Shown here: in pieces, positions 36,868 through 46,219 of the stretch
How positions within the stretch are numbered: position 1 is the first letter of the stretch
Layout of the letters: every line of letters begins with the position of its first letter
Assembly: GCF_000374525.1 (NCBI RefSeq)
Contig: NZ_KB894570.1
Location: 835,065 to 899,064 of the forward strand
Direction of reading: 5' to 3'
Length of the DNA stretch: 64,000 bases
DNA from: Amorphus coralli DSM 19760
GTDB lineage: Bacteria > Pseudomonadota > Alphaproteobacteria > Rhizobiales > Amorphaceae
The notes under the pieces: model-generated
The model's input: only the letters and a program-made list of their open reading frames with translations
Told to the model about the DNA's origin: nothing
Database searches by the model: none
Translations under genes and position numbers: made by a program

Positions 36868-36896
36868 TTGCGGAACACATATGGAACGTGTAGCTT
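36868..36896 (+). promoter_or_regulatory. lexA promoter
   Basis: TTGCGG (36868-36873), 17-bp spacer, TAGCTT (36891-36896). The spacer is occupied by a LexA box, so repressor binding would block RNA polymerase directly. The predicted leader is about 50 nt. Confidence 0.55.
36873..36887 (+). promoter_or_regulatory. LexA box (GAAC-N7-GAAC)
   Basis: GAACACATATGGAAC is the exact reverse complement form of the alphaproteobacterial SOS operator GTTC-N7-GTTC. It lies in the spacer of the lexA promoter and supports autoregulation. Confidence 0.85.
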
Positions 36897-36898
36897 TC

Positions 36899-36913
36899 GT
36901 TCCTGCTTTGTAC
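36899..36913 (+). promoter_or_regulatory. Second, near-consensus LexA box
   Basis: GTTCCTGCTTTGTAC matches GTTC-N7-GTTC with one mismatch (GTAC in the second half-site). It sits 11 bp after the first box, just past the -10 element, and is in the opposite orientation to it. Confidence 0.5.
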
Positions 36914-36954
36914 CATTTTCGACATGCCGCAGACCGAGGGGTGGGGCCACCTTC

Positions 36955-37668
36955 ATGCTGACCCGCAAGCAACATGAACTTCTGATGTTCATCCATGAGC
37001 GGCTGAAGGAGACGGGCGTTCCGCCGTCCTTCGACGAGATGAAGGACGCGCTCGACCTCCGGTCGAAATCGGGCATTCACCGGCTCATCACCGCCCTGGA
37101 AGAGCGCGGGTTCATCCGCCGCCTGCCGAACCGGGCCCGGGCACTGGAGGTCATCAAGCTCCCCGAATCGGCCAGCCCGTCGCTGGCCTCCGCCCGCTCG
37201 CGCGGCTTCGCGCCGGAGGTGATCGAAGGCTCGCGCGGCAAGGCGCCGGCTGCGCCTCCCCCGCCGGCGGAGGATGCAGCAGCGGCAGGTCTGACGGTGC
37301 CGGTCATGGGCCGCATCGCCGCCGGCGTGCCGATCGAGGCCATCCAGCAGGAAAGCCACCAGCTGACAGTGCCCGCCGACCTCGTCAGCGGCGGCGAGCA
37401 TTTCGCCCTCGAAGTCCGGGGCGATTCCATGATCGAGGCCGGCATCCTCGACGGCGACACGGTGCTCATCAAGCGCTCCGACACCGCCGACAACGGCGAC
37501 ATCATCGTGGCGCTGGTCGACGACGAGGAAGCCACCCTCAAGCGGCTGCGGCGCAAGGGCGCTTCCATCGCGCTGGAGGCCGCCAACCCGGCCTACGAGA
37601 CCCGCATCTTCGGCCCGGACCGCATCCGCATCCAGGGCAAGCTCGTGGCGTTGTTCCGCCGCTACTGA
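36955..37668 (+). CDS. lexA: SOS repressor LexA
   Basis: A 237-residue self-cleaving repressor. The N-terminal winged helix begins [17 protein letters not shown] and includes [13 protein letters not shown] near 22-34. The Ala-Gly cleavage site is in [12 protein letters not shown] near 115-120. The catalytic Ser is in [13 protein letters not shown] near 160 and the Lys in [12 protein letters not shown] near 197. The start at ATG 36955 follows the twin LexA boxes; the frame is open 29 codons upstream across the promoter. The linker between the domains is longer than in E. coli (202 residues), as usual in this class. Confidence 0.97.
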   Translation: MLTRKQHELLMFIHERLKETGVPPSFDEMKDALDLRSKSGIHRLITALEERGFIRRLPNRARALEVIKLPESASPSLASARSRGFAPEVIEGSRGKAPAAPPPPAEDAAAAGLTVPVMGRIAAGVPIEAIQQESHQLTVPADLVSGGEHFALEVRGDSMIEAGILDGDTVLIKRSDTADNGDIIVALVDDEEATLKRLRRKGASIALEAANPAYETRIFGPDRIRIQGKLVALFRRY

Positions 37669-37710
37669 GCGGAGTTGTCGGCCCAGCTTCGCTAGACCGG
37701 GCCGGGCCGC

Positions 37711-40161
37711 TCAGCGTCTGACAACCGGTGTCGCGGTCCACGGGCGCGCCACCTCCGGCCGCGCCCGCGTCAGCCGGTAGCCGGGCGGCGCCACGGTCCA
37801 GTGAAGGGCAACGGCGCCGGTCTCGCGCAGCATGGCGCGATCCACCACCAGGCGCGGGCTGTGACAGTTTGGCGGCGCCGCATGTCGGGTGACGAGGATC
37901 GTCGCGCGCCGACAATCCTCCAAGAACGCTCCCGGATCCTCGACGAACGCGACGAGTGGCGGGGACCGGGCGGGTGCGGCCGCTGCATGCTTTCGGACCG
38001 CGCCCGGTGCCGGGGGCGGACCGGTTGCCCGGTGGGAGCTGGTCGAGACTGACGCGCGATCGGCGATTCGACTGCTGGCTGCGCCACCCACTCCGTCCGG
38101 TGCCACGACCCCCGGGTCGGAACGTGGTCCCTCCCCCGGCGTGGCTGCACGCGGATCGTCCCGGCCCTGCGGGCTGGCTTCTGCCGACCCGATCCCGACG
38201 GCCTCCAGGATGCATCCATAGGCGTCGCACCCGACCTCTCGTCCGACATCGGCTGCGTCCGGTTCCCGCTCGTCTCCCTCGGCGCGCAACCACATGGCCG
38301 CTGCAAACGTGCCGCCCCGCGCCGTGGCGATGCGCAATCTGCCGTCCGCGCCGCGCGCGGCAACCGCGCGGCCATCGTCTGAGATCAGCAGATCGGGCAC
38401 TCGGGCGGCGGGAACGAGCATCAGTCCCGCCGCGATGACCGCCAGTCCGGCTAACCGCCAGCGCGCCTGCCAGAGAGCCAGCCAGAGAAGCCCCGCCGTC
38501 ATGAGAAGGATGGCCGCCACGGGGATCCGCCCCACCGCTCCCGCATCGCCGCTCCAGCGCGCCACGCGGTCGGCGACTGTCACCACGGCGTCGAGGCCGA
38601 GCCCCATGACCGGCAGCGTCACCGGATCGAGACCCAGCGGCATCAGGGCGACCGACACGACGCCCATGGGCATGACGATGAGCGAGACGAACGGCATGGC
38701 GAGGAGGTTGCCCAGAAGGCCCAGCGGCGCCACCCGGTGGAAGTGGAACGCGCCGATCGGGCCGGTCGCGAGGCCGGCGATGAACGAGGTGAGCGCCAGG
38801 CCGCCGATCCACACTGCCGCGAAGCGGGCGAGCCGATGGGCGCGTCCCGCCTCGTTCGGCGGGAGCTGCGGCCGGCGCTCGCGGTGCGCGCGCCCCTCAT
38901 AGGCCGCGACGAGGGCGATCACGGCAGCAAACGACATCTGGAAGCCGGGACCGAGCACCGTCGACGGATCCAACGCCATCACGATCAGCGCGGCCAGCGC
39001 GACGGATCGCAGCGTCAACGCCGGCCTGTCGACCAGGACCGCGAGAAATGCCACAGCCGCCATGACGAAGGCGCGGATCGTGGCCACCGCACCACCCGAC
39101 AGAACCAGGTAGACGAAGCCCGCAAGCAGCGCGGCCACCGCGGCCCATTTCTTGATCGGATGGCGCAGCGCGACCGCGGGAAGGGCCGCAAGGCCGAAAC
39201 GCACCGCACCGAAGACGGTACCGGCCACGAGCGCCATGTGCAGCCCGGAGATCGCCAGGATGTGGCCGAGGCCCGAGGCACGGATGGCCTCCTGGGTGTC
39301 CTTCGGAATGCCACCGCGGTCGCCCACCAGAAGCGTCGCCGCGAGCTCGCCGTTCTCGCCAGGGAGCGTCTGGCGCAGACGTTTCGCGATGCCGTCGCGC
39401 ACCCGCGCGATCGCCGCCTTGACCCGGACCCCGCCGGGAGCGTCCCCCAGATCGGCGGGCTTCGGCATACCGAAGGAAAAGCCCGTGGCGCCGATCCCCT
39501 CGAAGAAGAGGCTGCGCGCGCCGTCATAGCCGCCGGGCTGCACCGGTCCGCGCGGCGGCGCCAACCGGGCCAGAACCGACACCCCATCGCCCACCCGGGG
39601 CGGCGGCCCCCGCCCGCGGGCGGTGAACCGGACGCGCTTCGGCGTCCGTGCCGGCGCGAGGCGCTCGATGGCGTGGACCCGGAGGATGTAACGCACCGCG
39701 CCGTCCGGCCGCGGCTCGCTTGCCTCGATCCACCCCACCACCTGCAGCGTCCGCTCGGCGGAAAGCACCGGAGCGGCCACCCGCGCCGTCTGGCCTGCCG
39801 CTGCCGCCAGCCCGGCGAGCAGTGCGGCGGCGAACACCAGAAGCGGAAAGGCAACCACCATGCGCCGGGCCCGGGCCGCGGCCAGTGCCGCCGCCAGCGC
39901 AAAACCCACGAGGGTCGGCCAGTGCGGCTCGCGCGGCAGCGCGAAGTAGAGCGCGATCCCCAGCGCGAAGGCGACCGGCAGCCACAGGAAGCCGCGCCCG
40001 CGATCGAGGTCGGCGCGCAGGCAGTCCTCCAGCCAGTCGATCGTTGCGCCCGCACGCACGCGCAGCCGGAATCCAGCCGGAGCGCGCAGCGTGCGCAGGT
40101 GCGCAGTCTTGCGCAGTTCTGCGCGTTTTTGCGCGCGCGGCCTCTCGTCACTGCGCGCCAC
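37711..40161 (-). CDS. comEC: ComEC/Rec2-type DNA-uptake channel protein
   Basis: An 816-residue membrane protein. It has an N-terminal soluble DUF4131-like region after the first helices. The Competence core lies near 260-560, with LRQTLPGENGELAATLLVGD and the signature ASGLGHILAISGLHMALVAG. More membrane helices follow. The C-terminal part lacks the H-x-H-x-D-H metallo-beta-lactamase motif of Bacillus ComEC and instead has a diverged Cys-containing domain ending in LHWTVAPPGY. GTG 40161 is fixed by AGGAGG 7 nt upstream. It is divergent from gltX and converges on lexA. Natural competence is not shown by this gene alone. Confidence 0.88.
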   Translation of the reverse strand: MARSDERPRAQKRAELRKTAHLRTLRAPAGFRLRVRAGATIDWLEDCLRADLDRGRGFLWLPVAFALGIALYFALPREPHWPTLVGFALAAALAAARARRMVVAFPLLVFAAALLAGLAAAAGQTARVAAPVLSAERTLQVVGWIEASEPRPDGAVRYILRVHAIERLAPARTPKRVRFTARGRGPPPRVGDGVSVLARLAPPRGPVQPGGYDGARSLFFEGIGATGFSFGMPKPADLGDAPGGVRVKAAIARVRDGIAKRLRQTLPGENGELAATLLVGDRGGIPKDTQEAIRASGLGHILAISGLHMALVAGTVFGAVRFGLAALPAVALRHPIKKWAAVAALLAGFVYLVLSGGAVATIRAFVMAAVAFLAVLVDRPALTLRSVALAALIVMALDPSTVLGPGFQMSFAAVIALVAAYEGRAHRERRPQLPPNEAGRAHRLARFAAVWIGGLALTSFIAGLATGPIGAFHFHRVAPLGLLGNLLAMPFVSLIVMPMGVVSVALMPLGLDPVTLPVMGLGLDAVVTVADRVARWSGDAGAVGRIPVAAILLMTAGLLWLALWQARWRLAGLAVIAAGLMLVPAARVPDLLISDDGRAVAARGADGRLRIATARGGTFAAAMWLRAEGDEREPDAADVGREVGCDAYGCILEAVGIGSAEASPQGRDDPRAATPGEGPRSDPGVVAPDGVGGAASSRIADRASVSTSSHRATGPPPAPGAVRKHAAAAPARSPPLVAFVEDPGAFLEDCRRATILVTRHAAPPNCHSPRLVVDRAMLRETGAVALHWTVAPPGYRLTRARPEVARPWTATPVVRR

Positions 40162-40244
40162 GGCTTCGCCTCCTGCCCCTATGGCGCTCGTCGGCGCCGT
40201 GCTAAACGGGCCGCGCTCGAACCTGTCGCGTTCACGCCCTCTGG

Positions 40245-40250
40245 TAGAAT
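40245..40250 (+). promoter_or_regulatory. -10 element upstream of gltX
   Basis: TAGAAT at 40245-40250 sits 33 bp before the gltX ATG. The matching -35 position holds only a weak CTGTCG-like hexamer, so this is a likely but unconfirmed gltX promoter in the comEC/gltX divergent region. Confidence 0.4.
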
Positions 40251-40282
40251 GCGCGAAATGATGAAAACCGAAAGAGGCAAGA

Positions 40283-41704
40283 ATGACGACGCCCGTGGTC
40301 ACGCGCTTCGCCCCCTCCCCGACCGGCTTCCTCCACATCGGCGGCGCGCGCACCGCGCTCTTCAACTGGCTCTATGCCCGCCACACGGGTGGCCGCATGC
40401 TGCTGCGCATCGAGGACACCGATCGCGAGCGCTCCACGGAGGAAGCGATCGCCGCCATCCTCGACGGCCTGACCTGGCTCGGCATCGACTGGGACGATGC
40501 GCCGACCTTCCAGTCGCAGCGCGCCGGCCGCCATGCCGAGATCGCCCATGAGCTGCTGGAGAGCGGCGGCGCCTATCGCTGCTACGCCACGGCGGAGGAG
40601 CTTGCGGAGATGCGCGAGACGGCGAAGGCCGAGGGCCGGCCGCCGCGCTATGACGGACGCTGGCGCGACCGCGACCCGTCCGAGGCGCCGGAGGGCGCCC
40701 CCTATGTCGTGCGCCTGAAGGCGCCGCAGGAGGGCTCCACAGTCGTGCGCGACGCGGTGCAGGGCGACGTCACCTTCCCCAACAAGGACCTCGACGACTT
40801 CGTCATCCTGCGCTCCGACGGCTCGCCCACCTACATGCTCGCCGTCGTGGTCGACGACCATGACATGGGTGTCACCCACGTGGTGCGTGGCGACGACCAC
40901 CTGACCAACGCCGCCCGGCAGACGATGATCTACACCGCGCTCGGTTGGGACGTGCCGACCTGGGCGCATATCCCGCTGATCCACGGGCCGGACGGGGCGA
41001 AGCTGTCCAAGCGCCACGGCGCGCTCGGCGTCGAGGCCTACCGGGCCATGGGCTATATGCCGGTAGCGCTGAGGAACTATCTGGTGCGTCTCGGATGGAG
41101 CCACGGCGACACGGAGATCTTCTCGACCGAGGAGATGATCGAGTGGTTCGATCTCGCCCAGATCGGCCGCTCGGCGGCACGTTTCGACTTCGCCAAGCTG
41201 GAAAACCTGAACGGCCACTACATCCGCAGCAGCGACGACGATACGCTCCTGGAGACCATCGATGCGCTGCTGCCGCACCTGGAAACCGGCGCGGAGCTGC
41301 AGGAGACGCTCGCCGGCCCGGCCCGCGAGCAGTTGCGCCAGGCCCTTCCCGGCCTCAAGGAGCGCGCCAAGACGCTGATCGATCTCATCGAGTCCGCGTC
41401 CTACATCTGGGCCACGCGCCCGCTTGCGCCGGACGAGAAGGCGGCGAAGATCCTCGACGGCGACGCCCGCGGCCACCTCGCCGCCCTTGCCGACCGGCTG
41501 GACGCGCTGGCCGACTGGACCGCGGCGGAGACCGAGGCCGTGGTGCGCGCCTATGCCGAGGAGGCGGAGCTGAAGCTCGGCAAGGTGGCCCAGCCGCTGC
41601 GTTGCGCACTGACCGGCCGGACAACCTCGCCGCCGGTCTTCGACGTGCTGGAAACGCTGGGCCGCGAGGAGAGCCTTGCCCGGATCCGCGACCAGGCCGG
41701 CTGA
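40283..41704 (+). CDS. gltX: Glutamate-tRNA ligase
   Basis: A 473-residue class I synthetase charging tRNA-Glu. The HIGH-type motif is [20 protein letters not shown] near 8-27 and the KMSKS-type motif is [12 protein letters not shown] near 241-252. GQ-type anticodon domains follow. ATG 40283 has AGAGG about 5 nt upstream. Full length for a bacterial GltX. gltX-gltA neighbourhood is typical for the order, although here three other genes intervene. Confidence 0.96.
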   Translation: MTTPVVTRFAPSPTGFLHIGGARTALFNWLYARHTGGRMLLRIEDTDRERSTEEAIAAILDGLTWLGIDWDDAPTFQSQRAGRHAEIAHELLESGGAYRCYATAEELAEMRETAKAEGRPPRYDGRWRDRDPSEAPEGAPYVVRLKAPQEGSTVVRDAVQGDVTFPNKDLDDFVILRSDGSPTYMLAVVVDDHDMGVTHVVRGDDHLTNAARQTMIYTALGWDVPTWAHIPLIHGPDGAKLSKRHGALGVEAYRAMGYMPVALRNYLVRLGWSHGDTEIFSTEEMIEWFDLAQIGRSAARFDFAKLENLNGHYIRSSDDDTLLETIDALLPHLETGAELQETLAGPAREQLRQALPGLKERAKTLIDLIESASYIWATRPLAPDEKAAKILDGDARGHLAALADRLDALADWTAAETEAVVRAYAEEAELKLGKVAQPLRCALTGRTTSPPVFDVLETLGREESLARIRDQAG

Positions 41705-41733
41705 GCCGGTCCGGGACGCCGCCACCAAAAAGC

Positions 41734-41748
41734 GGACTATCCTAGTCC
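41734..41748 (+). terminator. Small inverted repeat with T-run after gltX
   Basis: GGACTA-TCC-TAGTCC is followed by ATTTTTA and preceded by AAAAAGC, 30 nt past the gltX stop. The 6-bp stem plus T-run fits a short intrinsic terminator that could work in both directions. Because the next gene is an iron-siderophore reductase, a metal-regulator operator is an alternative reading. Confidence 0.45.
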
Positions 41749-41917
41749 ATTTTTATCTCGCCAGCCGCGCCCATCCATGGCATGAGCCGGGGAACGCGCC
41801 ATCGCCCACCGGGCGATGGCCGAGCGCGGCGGCGGACCGGCTCCCGATGCCCCGGGGAGCCCGCCTGTGCCACGGCCCGCAGACGCCCGCGCTCTTCCTC
41901 GAACGTCGGAAACGTCC

Positions 41918-43000
41918 ATGTCCGAAGGCGCCCTTCTCGTCTCATCCACCCACGTTCCGCTTCCCGACCCGCCGGCCATGATGGTCCGCCTCTGCGACCA
42001 CCTGAAGGAGCACGCGGAGGTCGCGCACGAGGGCGAGACGGCCCGGGTGACCTCCTTCTACGGCAGCGCCACCGTGGCGGCCGACGATGCCGGTCTCTCG
42101 TTTCAGGTCGAAAGCTCCTCGGTCAGCCATCTCTTCGTGATGAAGTCGGTGATCTCGGAGCACCTGCATTCCTTCAGTGACGGAGAGACGCTGGCCTTCA
42201 CCTGGACGGGTGACGGAGAGACCGGCTCCACCATCCCCTATTTCCGCGAGATGATGGTGCTGGGCTCGCAGCCGCTCACGCCGCGCATGCAGCGCGTGAT
42301 CCTGAAGGGCGACGCCGCCTTCTACGACGCGGAAAGCTTCCATATCCGCGTGCTGGTGCCGCCAAGGGGCCGCCGGCCGGTGTGGCCGTGGGCGGCACCG
42401 GACGGCCGCACCATGTGGCCCAAGGGCGAGGACGAGCTCCTGGCCCGCGTCTACACCGTGCGCAGTGTCGACCTGGCCCGTGGCGAGATCGCACTGGACG
42501 TGGTCGTGCACGACGGCGCGCCGGGCTCCGACTGGGCGACGTCCGCCGAGCCCGGCTCCGTCGTCGGAATCCTGGGCCCCGGCGGCGGCGGCATGCCGCC
42601 CGCCGCCGACCACATGGTTCTGGCCGGAGACGAGACGGCCCTTCCGGCCATCGCCCGCATGCTGGAGATGCTGCCCGAGGGCCAGCGGGCCAGCGTCCGC
42701 CTCGAGGTGGCCGACGCGGCCGAGGCGGAGGCGCACAGGCTGACGGTGCCCGCCGGCGTCGATCTCGAGTGGCTGTCGCGCGACGGAGCCCCGGCCGGCA
42801 GCACGGACCTTCTGGAAACCGCCATTCGCGGCCTCGACTGGGATGCGCTGCCGAAGCACACCCAGGTCTGGTGCGCCTGCGAGCAGGCGACGGCACGCAA
42901 GATCCGCCGTTTCCTGGACAAGGAGCGCGGCTTCGCCCGCACCGAGCGTGTGTCCGTCGCCTACTGGCGGATCGGAGCGACGACGACCCTCGCCGATTGA
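41918..43000 (+). CDS. Siderophore-interacting flavoreductase with N-terminal DUF2218
   Basis: A 360-residue fusion. Residues about 1-100 form a DUF2218 domain (ARVTSFYGSATVAAD, SVISEHLHSFSDGETLAFTW). About 105-240 is the FAD-binding ferredoxin-reductase barrel of siderophore-interacting proteins, with RVYTVRSVDLARGEIALDVV. The C-terminal NAD(P)H domain ends in WCACEQATARKIRRFL and SVAYWRIGATTT, a SIP signature. Such enzymes reduce ferric siderophores in the cytoplasm to release iron. ATG 41918 is preceded by GGAAA. An ABC exporter-fold gene follows 111 bp later on the same strand. Confidence 0.88.
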   Translation: MSEGALLVSSTHVPLPDPPAMMVRLCDHLKEHAEVAHEGETARVTSFYGSATVAADDAGLSFQVESSSVSHLFVMKSVISEHLHSFSDGETLAFTWTGDGETGSTIPYFREMMVLGSQPLTPRMQRVILKGDAAFYDAESFHIRVLVPPRGRRPVWPWAAPDGRTMWPKGEDELLARVYTVRSVDLARGEIALDVVVHDGAPGSDWATSAEPGSVVGILGPGGGGMPPAADHMVLAGDETALPAIARMLEMLPEGQRASVRLEVADAAEAEAHRLTVPAGVDLEWLSRDGAPAGSTDLLETAIRGLDWDALPKHTQVWCACEQATARKIRRFLDKERGFARTERVSVAYWRIGATTTLAD

Positions 43001-43111
43001 GTTCCCGGCGCCGGCGCGCGACAACAGGACCGGCCCTGGCGACCCGCAAGCCCTCGCGCGTCGCCGGCCGCTCCGGCGCGTACCCGCGCCCCTTCCCCGG
43101 ACGGACGGACG

Positions 43112-44842
43112 ATGGGACTGATCAGGCAGTTCTTTTCCTATTACGCCCCCTACCGGGGCCTGTTCATTCTCGACTTCTCGTGCGCGGTGCTCTCGGGGCT
43201 GCTCGAGCTCGGCTTCCCGATGGCCGTGAAGGTGTTCATCGACCGGCTGCTGCCGGCCGGTGACTGGGGCATCATCGTGCTTGCCGCGCTGGGCCTGCTC
43301 GTCGTCTACATCGCCAACGCGGGGCTGATGTCGGTGGTCACCTACTGGGGCCACATGCTGGGCATCAACATCGAGACGGACATGCGCCGGAAGAGCTTCG
43401 ACCATCTGCAGAAGCTCTCCTTCTCCTTCTACGACAACCAGAAGACCGGCCACCTGGTGGGCAAGGTCACCAAGAATCTCGAGGAAGTCGGCGAGGTCGC
43501 GCACCATGGGCCGGAGGACGTCTTCATCGCGGTGATGACGTTCATCGGCGCCTTCATCCTGATGCTGACGGTGAACGTTCAGCTGGCCCTGATCACCGGC
43601 GCCATCGTGCCGCTGGTCGCCTGGCTCACCAGCCACTATGGCGGCCGGATGACCCGCAACTTCCATACGCTGTTCCGCCGCGTCGGCGCCTTCAACGCCC
43701 GCCTGGAGGAGAATGTCGGCGGCATGCGGGTGGTGCAGGCCTTCGCCAACGAGGACCACGAGCGCGCCCTGTTCGCCGAGGACAACGATCGCTACCGGGA
43801 GACCAAGCTCGCGGCCTACAAGATGATGGCCGCCTCCATCGCCATGAGCTACCTGGGCATGCGCTTCACCCAGGTGGTGGTCATGATCGTCGGGACGTGG
43901 CTGGTCATCAACGGCGACCTCACCAACGGCGGCTTCATCGGCTTCCTGCTTCTGGTGACGGTGTTCTTCCGCCCGATCGAGAAGATCAACGCCGTCATCG
44001 AGGTCTACCCGAAGGGCATCGCCGGTTTCCGCTCCTATCTGGATCTCCTGAACACCGAGCCGGACATCGTCGACCGGCCAGGCGCCATCGACATGCCGGA
44101 CCGGTTCGGCGAGATCCGCTACGAGAACATCGGCTTTTCCTACGCCACCGGCAAACCGGTGCTCACCGGCATCGACCTGACCATCCGGGCGGGCGAGACG
44201 ATCGCCTTCGTCGGTCCGTCAGGCGCCGGCAAGACCACCATCTGCTCGCTGCTGCCACGCTTCTACGAGCCGACGGCCGGCTGCATCACCGTCGACGGCA
44301 CCGACATCCGGGACCTGAAGCTCGGTTCGCTGCGCGCCCACATCGGCATCGTCCAGCAGGACGTGTTCCTGTTCGCCGGCACCATCCGCCAGAACATCGC
44401 CTACGGCCGCCTCGGCGCCTCGGACGAGGACATCCGCCGCGCCGTTACCAGCGCCCGGCTGGACAGCCTCGTCGACAGCCTCCCCGACGGGCTGGATACG
44501 GTCATCGGCGAGCGCGGCGTGAAGCTCTCCGGCGGCCAGAAGCAGCGGCTGGCGATTGCCCGCATCTTCCTGAAAGATCCGCCCATCCTGATCCTCGACG
44601 AGGCCACCTCGGCGCTGGACACGGAAACCGAGCGCGAGATCCAGGCCTCGCTCGCCGCCCTTTCGGTCGGCCGGACGACGCTGATGATCGCGCACCGTCT
44701 GGCCACCATCCGCCACGCCGACCGGATCGTGGTGGTGACGAGCGACGGGATCGCGGAGGAAGGCCGTCACGGCGACCTTGTCGCGGCCGGCGGCCTCTAC
44801 CGACGCCTGCACGACACCCAGTTCGCCCTGTTCGAGGGCTGA
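43112..44842 (+). CDS. ABC transporter, fused membrane and ATPase domains (exporter fold)
   Basis: A 576-residue half-transporter of the MsbA/multidrug type. Six membrane helices occupy about 15-300. The nucleotide-binding domain has Walker A GPSGAGKTT near 370, signature LSGGQKQRLAIARIF near 473, Walker B ILILDEATSALD near 494 and switch IAHRLATI near 527. It is probably a homodimer. It follows a siderophore-interacting reductase, which recalls mycobacterial IrtA, where a SIP domain is fused to this same fold and the complex imports siderophores. Efflux of lipid, drug or siderophore is the default alternative. Direction of transport cannot be read from the sequence. Confidence 0.9.
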   Translation: MGLIRQFFSYYAPYRGLFILDFSCAVLSGLLELGFPMAVKVFIDRLLPAGDWGIIVLAALGLLVVYIANAGLMSVVTYWGHMLGINIETDMRRKSFDHLQKLSFSFYDNQKTGHLVGKVTKNLEEVGEVAHHGPEDVFIAVMTFIGAFILMLTVNVQLALITGAIVPLVAWLTSHYGGRMTRNFHTLFRRVGAFNARLEENVGGMRVVQAFANEDHERALFAEDNDRYRETKLAAYKMMAASIAMSYLGMRFTQVVVMIVGTWLVINGDLTNGGFIGFLLLVTVFFRPIEKINAVIEVYPKGIAGFRSYLDLLNTEPDIVDRPGAIDMPDRFGEIRYENIGFSYATGKPVLTGIDLTIRAGETIAFVGPSGAGKTTICSLLPRFYEPTAGCITVDGTDIRDLKLGSLRAHIGIVQQDVFLFAGTIRQNIAYGRLGASDEDIRRAVTSARLDSLVDSLPDGLDTVIGERGVKLSGGQKQRLAIARIFLKDPPILILDEATSALDTETEREIQASLAALSVGRTTLMIAHRLATIRHADRIVVVTSDGIAEEGRHGDLVAAGGLYRRLHDTQFALFEG

Positions 44843-44850
44843 GCCCGTCC

Positions 44851-44874
44851 GGCGCAAGGCGCTCCCTTTGCGCC
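44851..44874. terminator. Hairpin between converging ABC transporter and porin genes
   Basis: GGCGCAAGG and CCTTTGCGCC pair with a single bulged T around a CGCTC loop, 9 nt after the transporter stop and 17 nt from the porin stop. There is no U-run on either strand, so it is a modest bidirectional terminator candidate. Confidence 0.35.
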
Positions 44875-44890
44875 CCTCGGTCCGCGACCG

Positions 44891-46219
44891 TCAGAACACC
44901 CGGTCGACGTGCAGGTAGGTGGACATGCGCTGGTTCTGGCCGATGGCCGCGTCATCGTGGTCGAGATACTGGAACTCGGTACCGAGGCCGATGATCAGAT
45001 CCTTCACCGGCTCGAACCCGATCTGAGCCTGGACGTCGATCTGGCTGAAGTCGGCATTTATGGCGCCGGCCGTCACCCGGCTGACCGTGTCATCCTCGAA
45101 CCGCGACCAGCCCGCCTGGATGGCCAGCTGCGCCGCGCCGACATCGAACGCGGTGCCGAACGACAGCGAATAGGCGGTCGTGAGGTCGAGATCGCCCGAC
45201 CCCGGATCGAAGGCCGCATCGTAGGCGAGCGCGCCGGTGTCGCTGAAATCGTACCAGCTGGAATGGGCATAGGCCGGCGCGCCCCGGGTGTAGGTGCCCG
45301 TGCCGACCAGCGTGACGCCGTGCGGCAGATTGACGGTGAAGGCACCGCTGGCGGCCCAGGCGAGCGCGCCGGACGGGGTCACGCCGCCCCCGTTGTAGGC
45401 GGCGTAGACCTGGTGCAGCGCACCGCTGACCTGGGCGCTTCCCCAGGCCCCTTCCGTCATGACGCGCACGACGGCATCCGGCCACTTGCTGCCCCCGTAG
45501 CCGCCGCCGTCGAGGCCGATGGCGTCTGGATAGATGTCCGGCGAAGCGGCGGAACCAGGCGGCGCGTAGAGCGCGATACCGAGCCGGCGCTCGGTGCTGT
45601 CCTCGATCGACACCGTGGCGCTGAGACCGTCGGCCAGCGTCGCCGTGTAGGCGGCGAGGTTGATCTTCGTGTCCGACATCGCCGGCGTGTAGATCTCGGC
45701 CCATGTCACGTAGTTGGCGGCATCATGGAAGGATTCGGTGCGGCCGAAGGTGAAACCGCCCCACTGGATGAAGGCGTGATCGACGGTGGGCGTGTAGTTG
45801 TCGTCGACGTCCTTGGTCCAGTAGAGCTCCATCATCGTGGTGAGGGCACCGAAATCCGTATCGGTGAACGAATAGGCCAGAATCCGGCCCTCGACGCGGA
45901 AGTCGCTCGTGTCGTCGTCCCGCCAATGGCCCGTGCGGTCGCCGCTCGACGAGTTGACGAAATAGTCCAGCTTGACCTCGCCCGCCATGCGAATGCAGGT
46001 CTCGGTGCCCGGCACGTAATAGTAGCCCTCGCCGGCGGCGCCGCAGACCCGCACATAGTCGACGGCGACGGGCTCGGCCGGAAGGTCTGCGGCGAGAGCC
46101 GGCCCCGCAGCGAGCCCGGCGAGCGCCATCACGGCCCAGCCCGGGCGCCTCGCCGCCCTGCGCGGCCGCATCGACGCGGCGGCGGAATTCACCAGGCGGA
46201 ATTCGTTGCTTGTCGGCAT
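44891..46219 (-). CDS. Outer-membrane porin, Porin_2 family
   Basis: A 442-residue beta-barrel. The leader has a charged start (MPTSNEFRLV...RPRRAARRPG) followed by a hydrophobic core ending GLAAGPALA, cut before ADLPAEPVAVDYVRVCGA. That start, with its paired cysteines (VRVCGAAGEGYY, GTETCIRMAG), is a hallmark of Hyphomicrobiales porins. Alternating beta strands run to a C-terminal Phe (LHVDRVF), the signal recognised by BamA. ATG 46219 has GGGGGG just upstream. It is general diffusion in type; selectivity is unknown. The gene is divergent from gltA. Confidence 0.9.
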   Translation of the reverse strand: MPTSNEFRLVNSAAASMRPRRAARRPGWAVMALAGLAAGPALAADLPAEPVAVDYVRVCGAAGEGYYYVPGTETCIRMAGEVKLDYFVNSSSGDRTGHWRDDDTSDFRVEGRILAYSFTDTDFGALTTMMELYWTKDVDDNYTPTVDHAFIQWGGFTFGRTESFHDAANYVTWAEIYTPAMSDTKINLAAYTATLADGLSATVSIEDSTERRLGIALYAPPGSAASPDIYPDAIGLDGGGYGGSKWPDAVVRVMTEGAWGSAQVSGALHQVYAAYNGGGVTPSGALAWAASGAFTVNLPHGVTLVGTGTYTRGAPAYAHSSWYDFSDTGALAYDAAFDPGSGDLDLTTAYSLSFGTAFDVGAAQLAIQAGWSRFEDDTVSRVTAGAINADFSQIDVQAQIGFEPVKDLIIGLGTEFQYLDHDDAAIGQNQRMSTYLHVDRVF

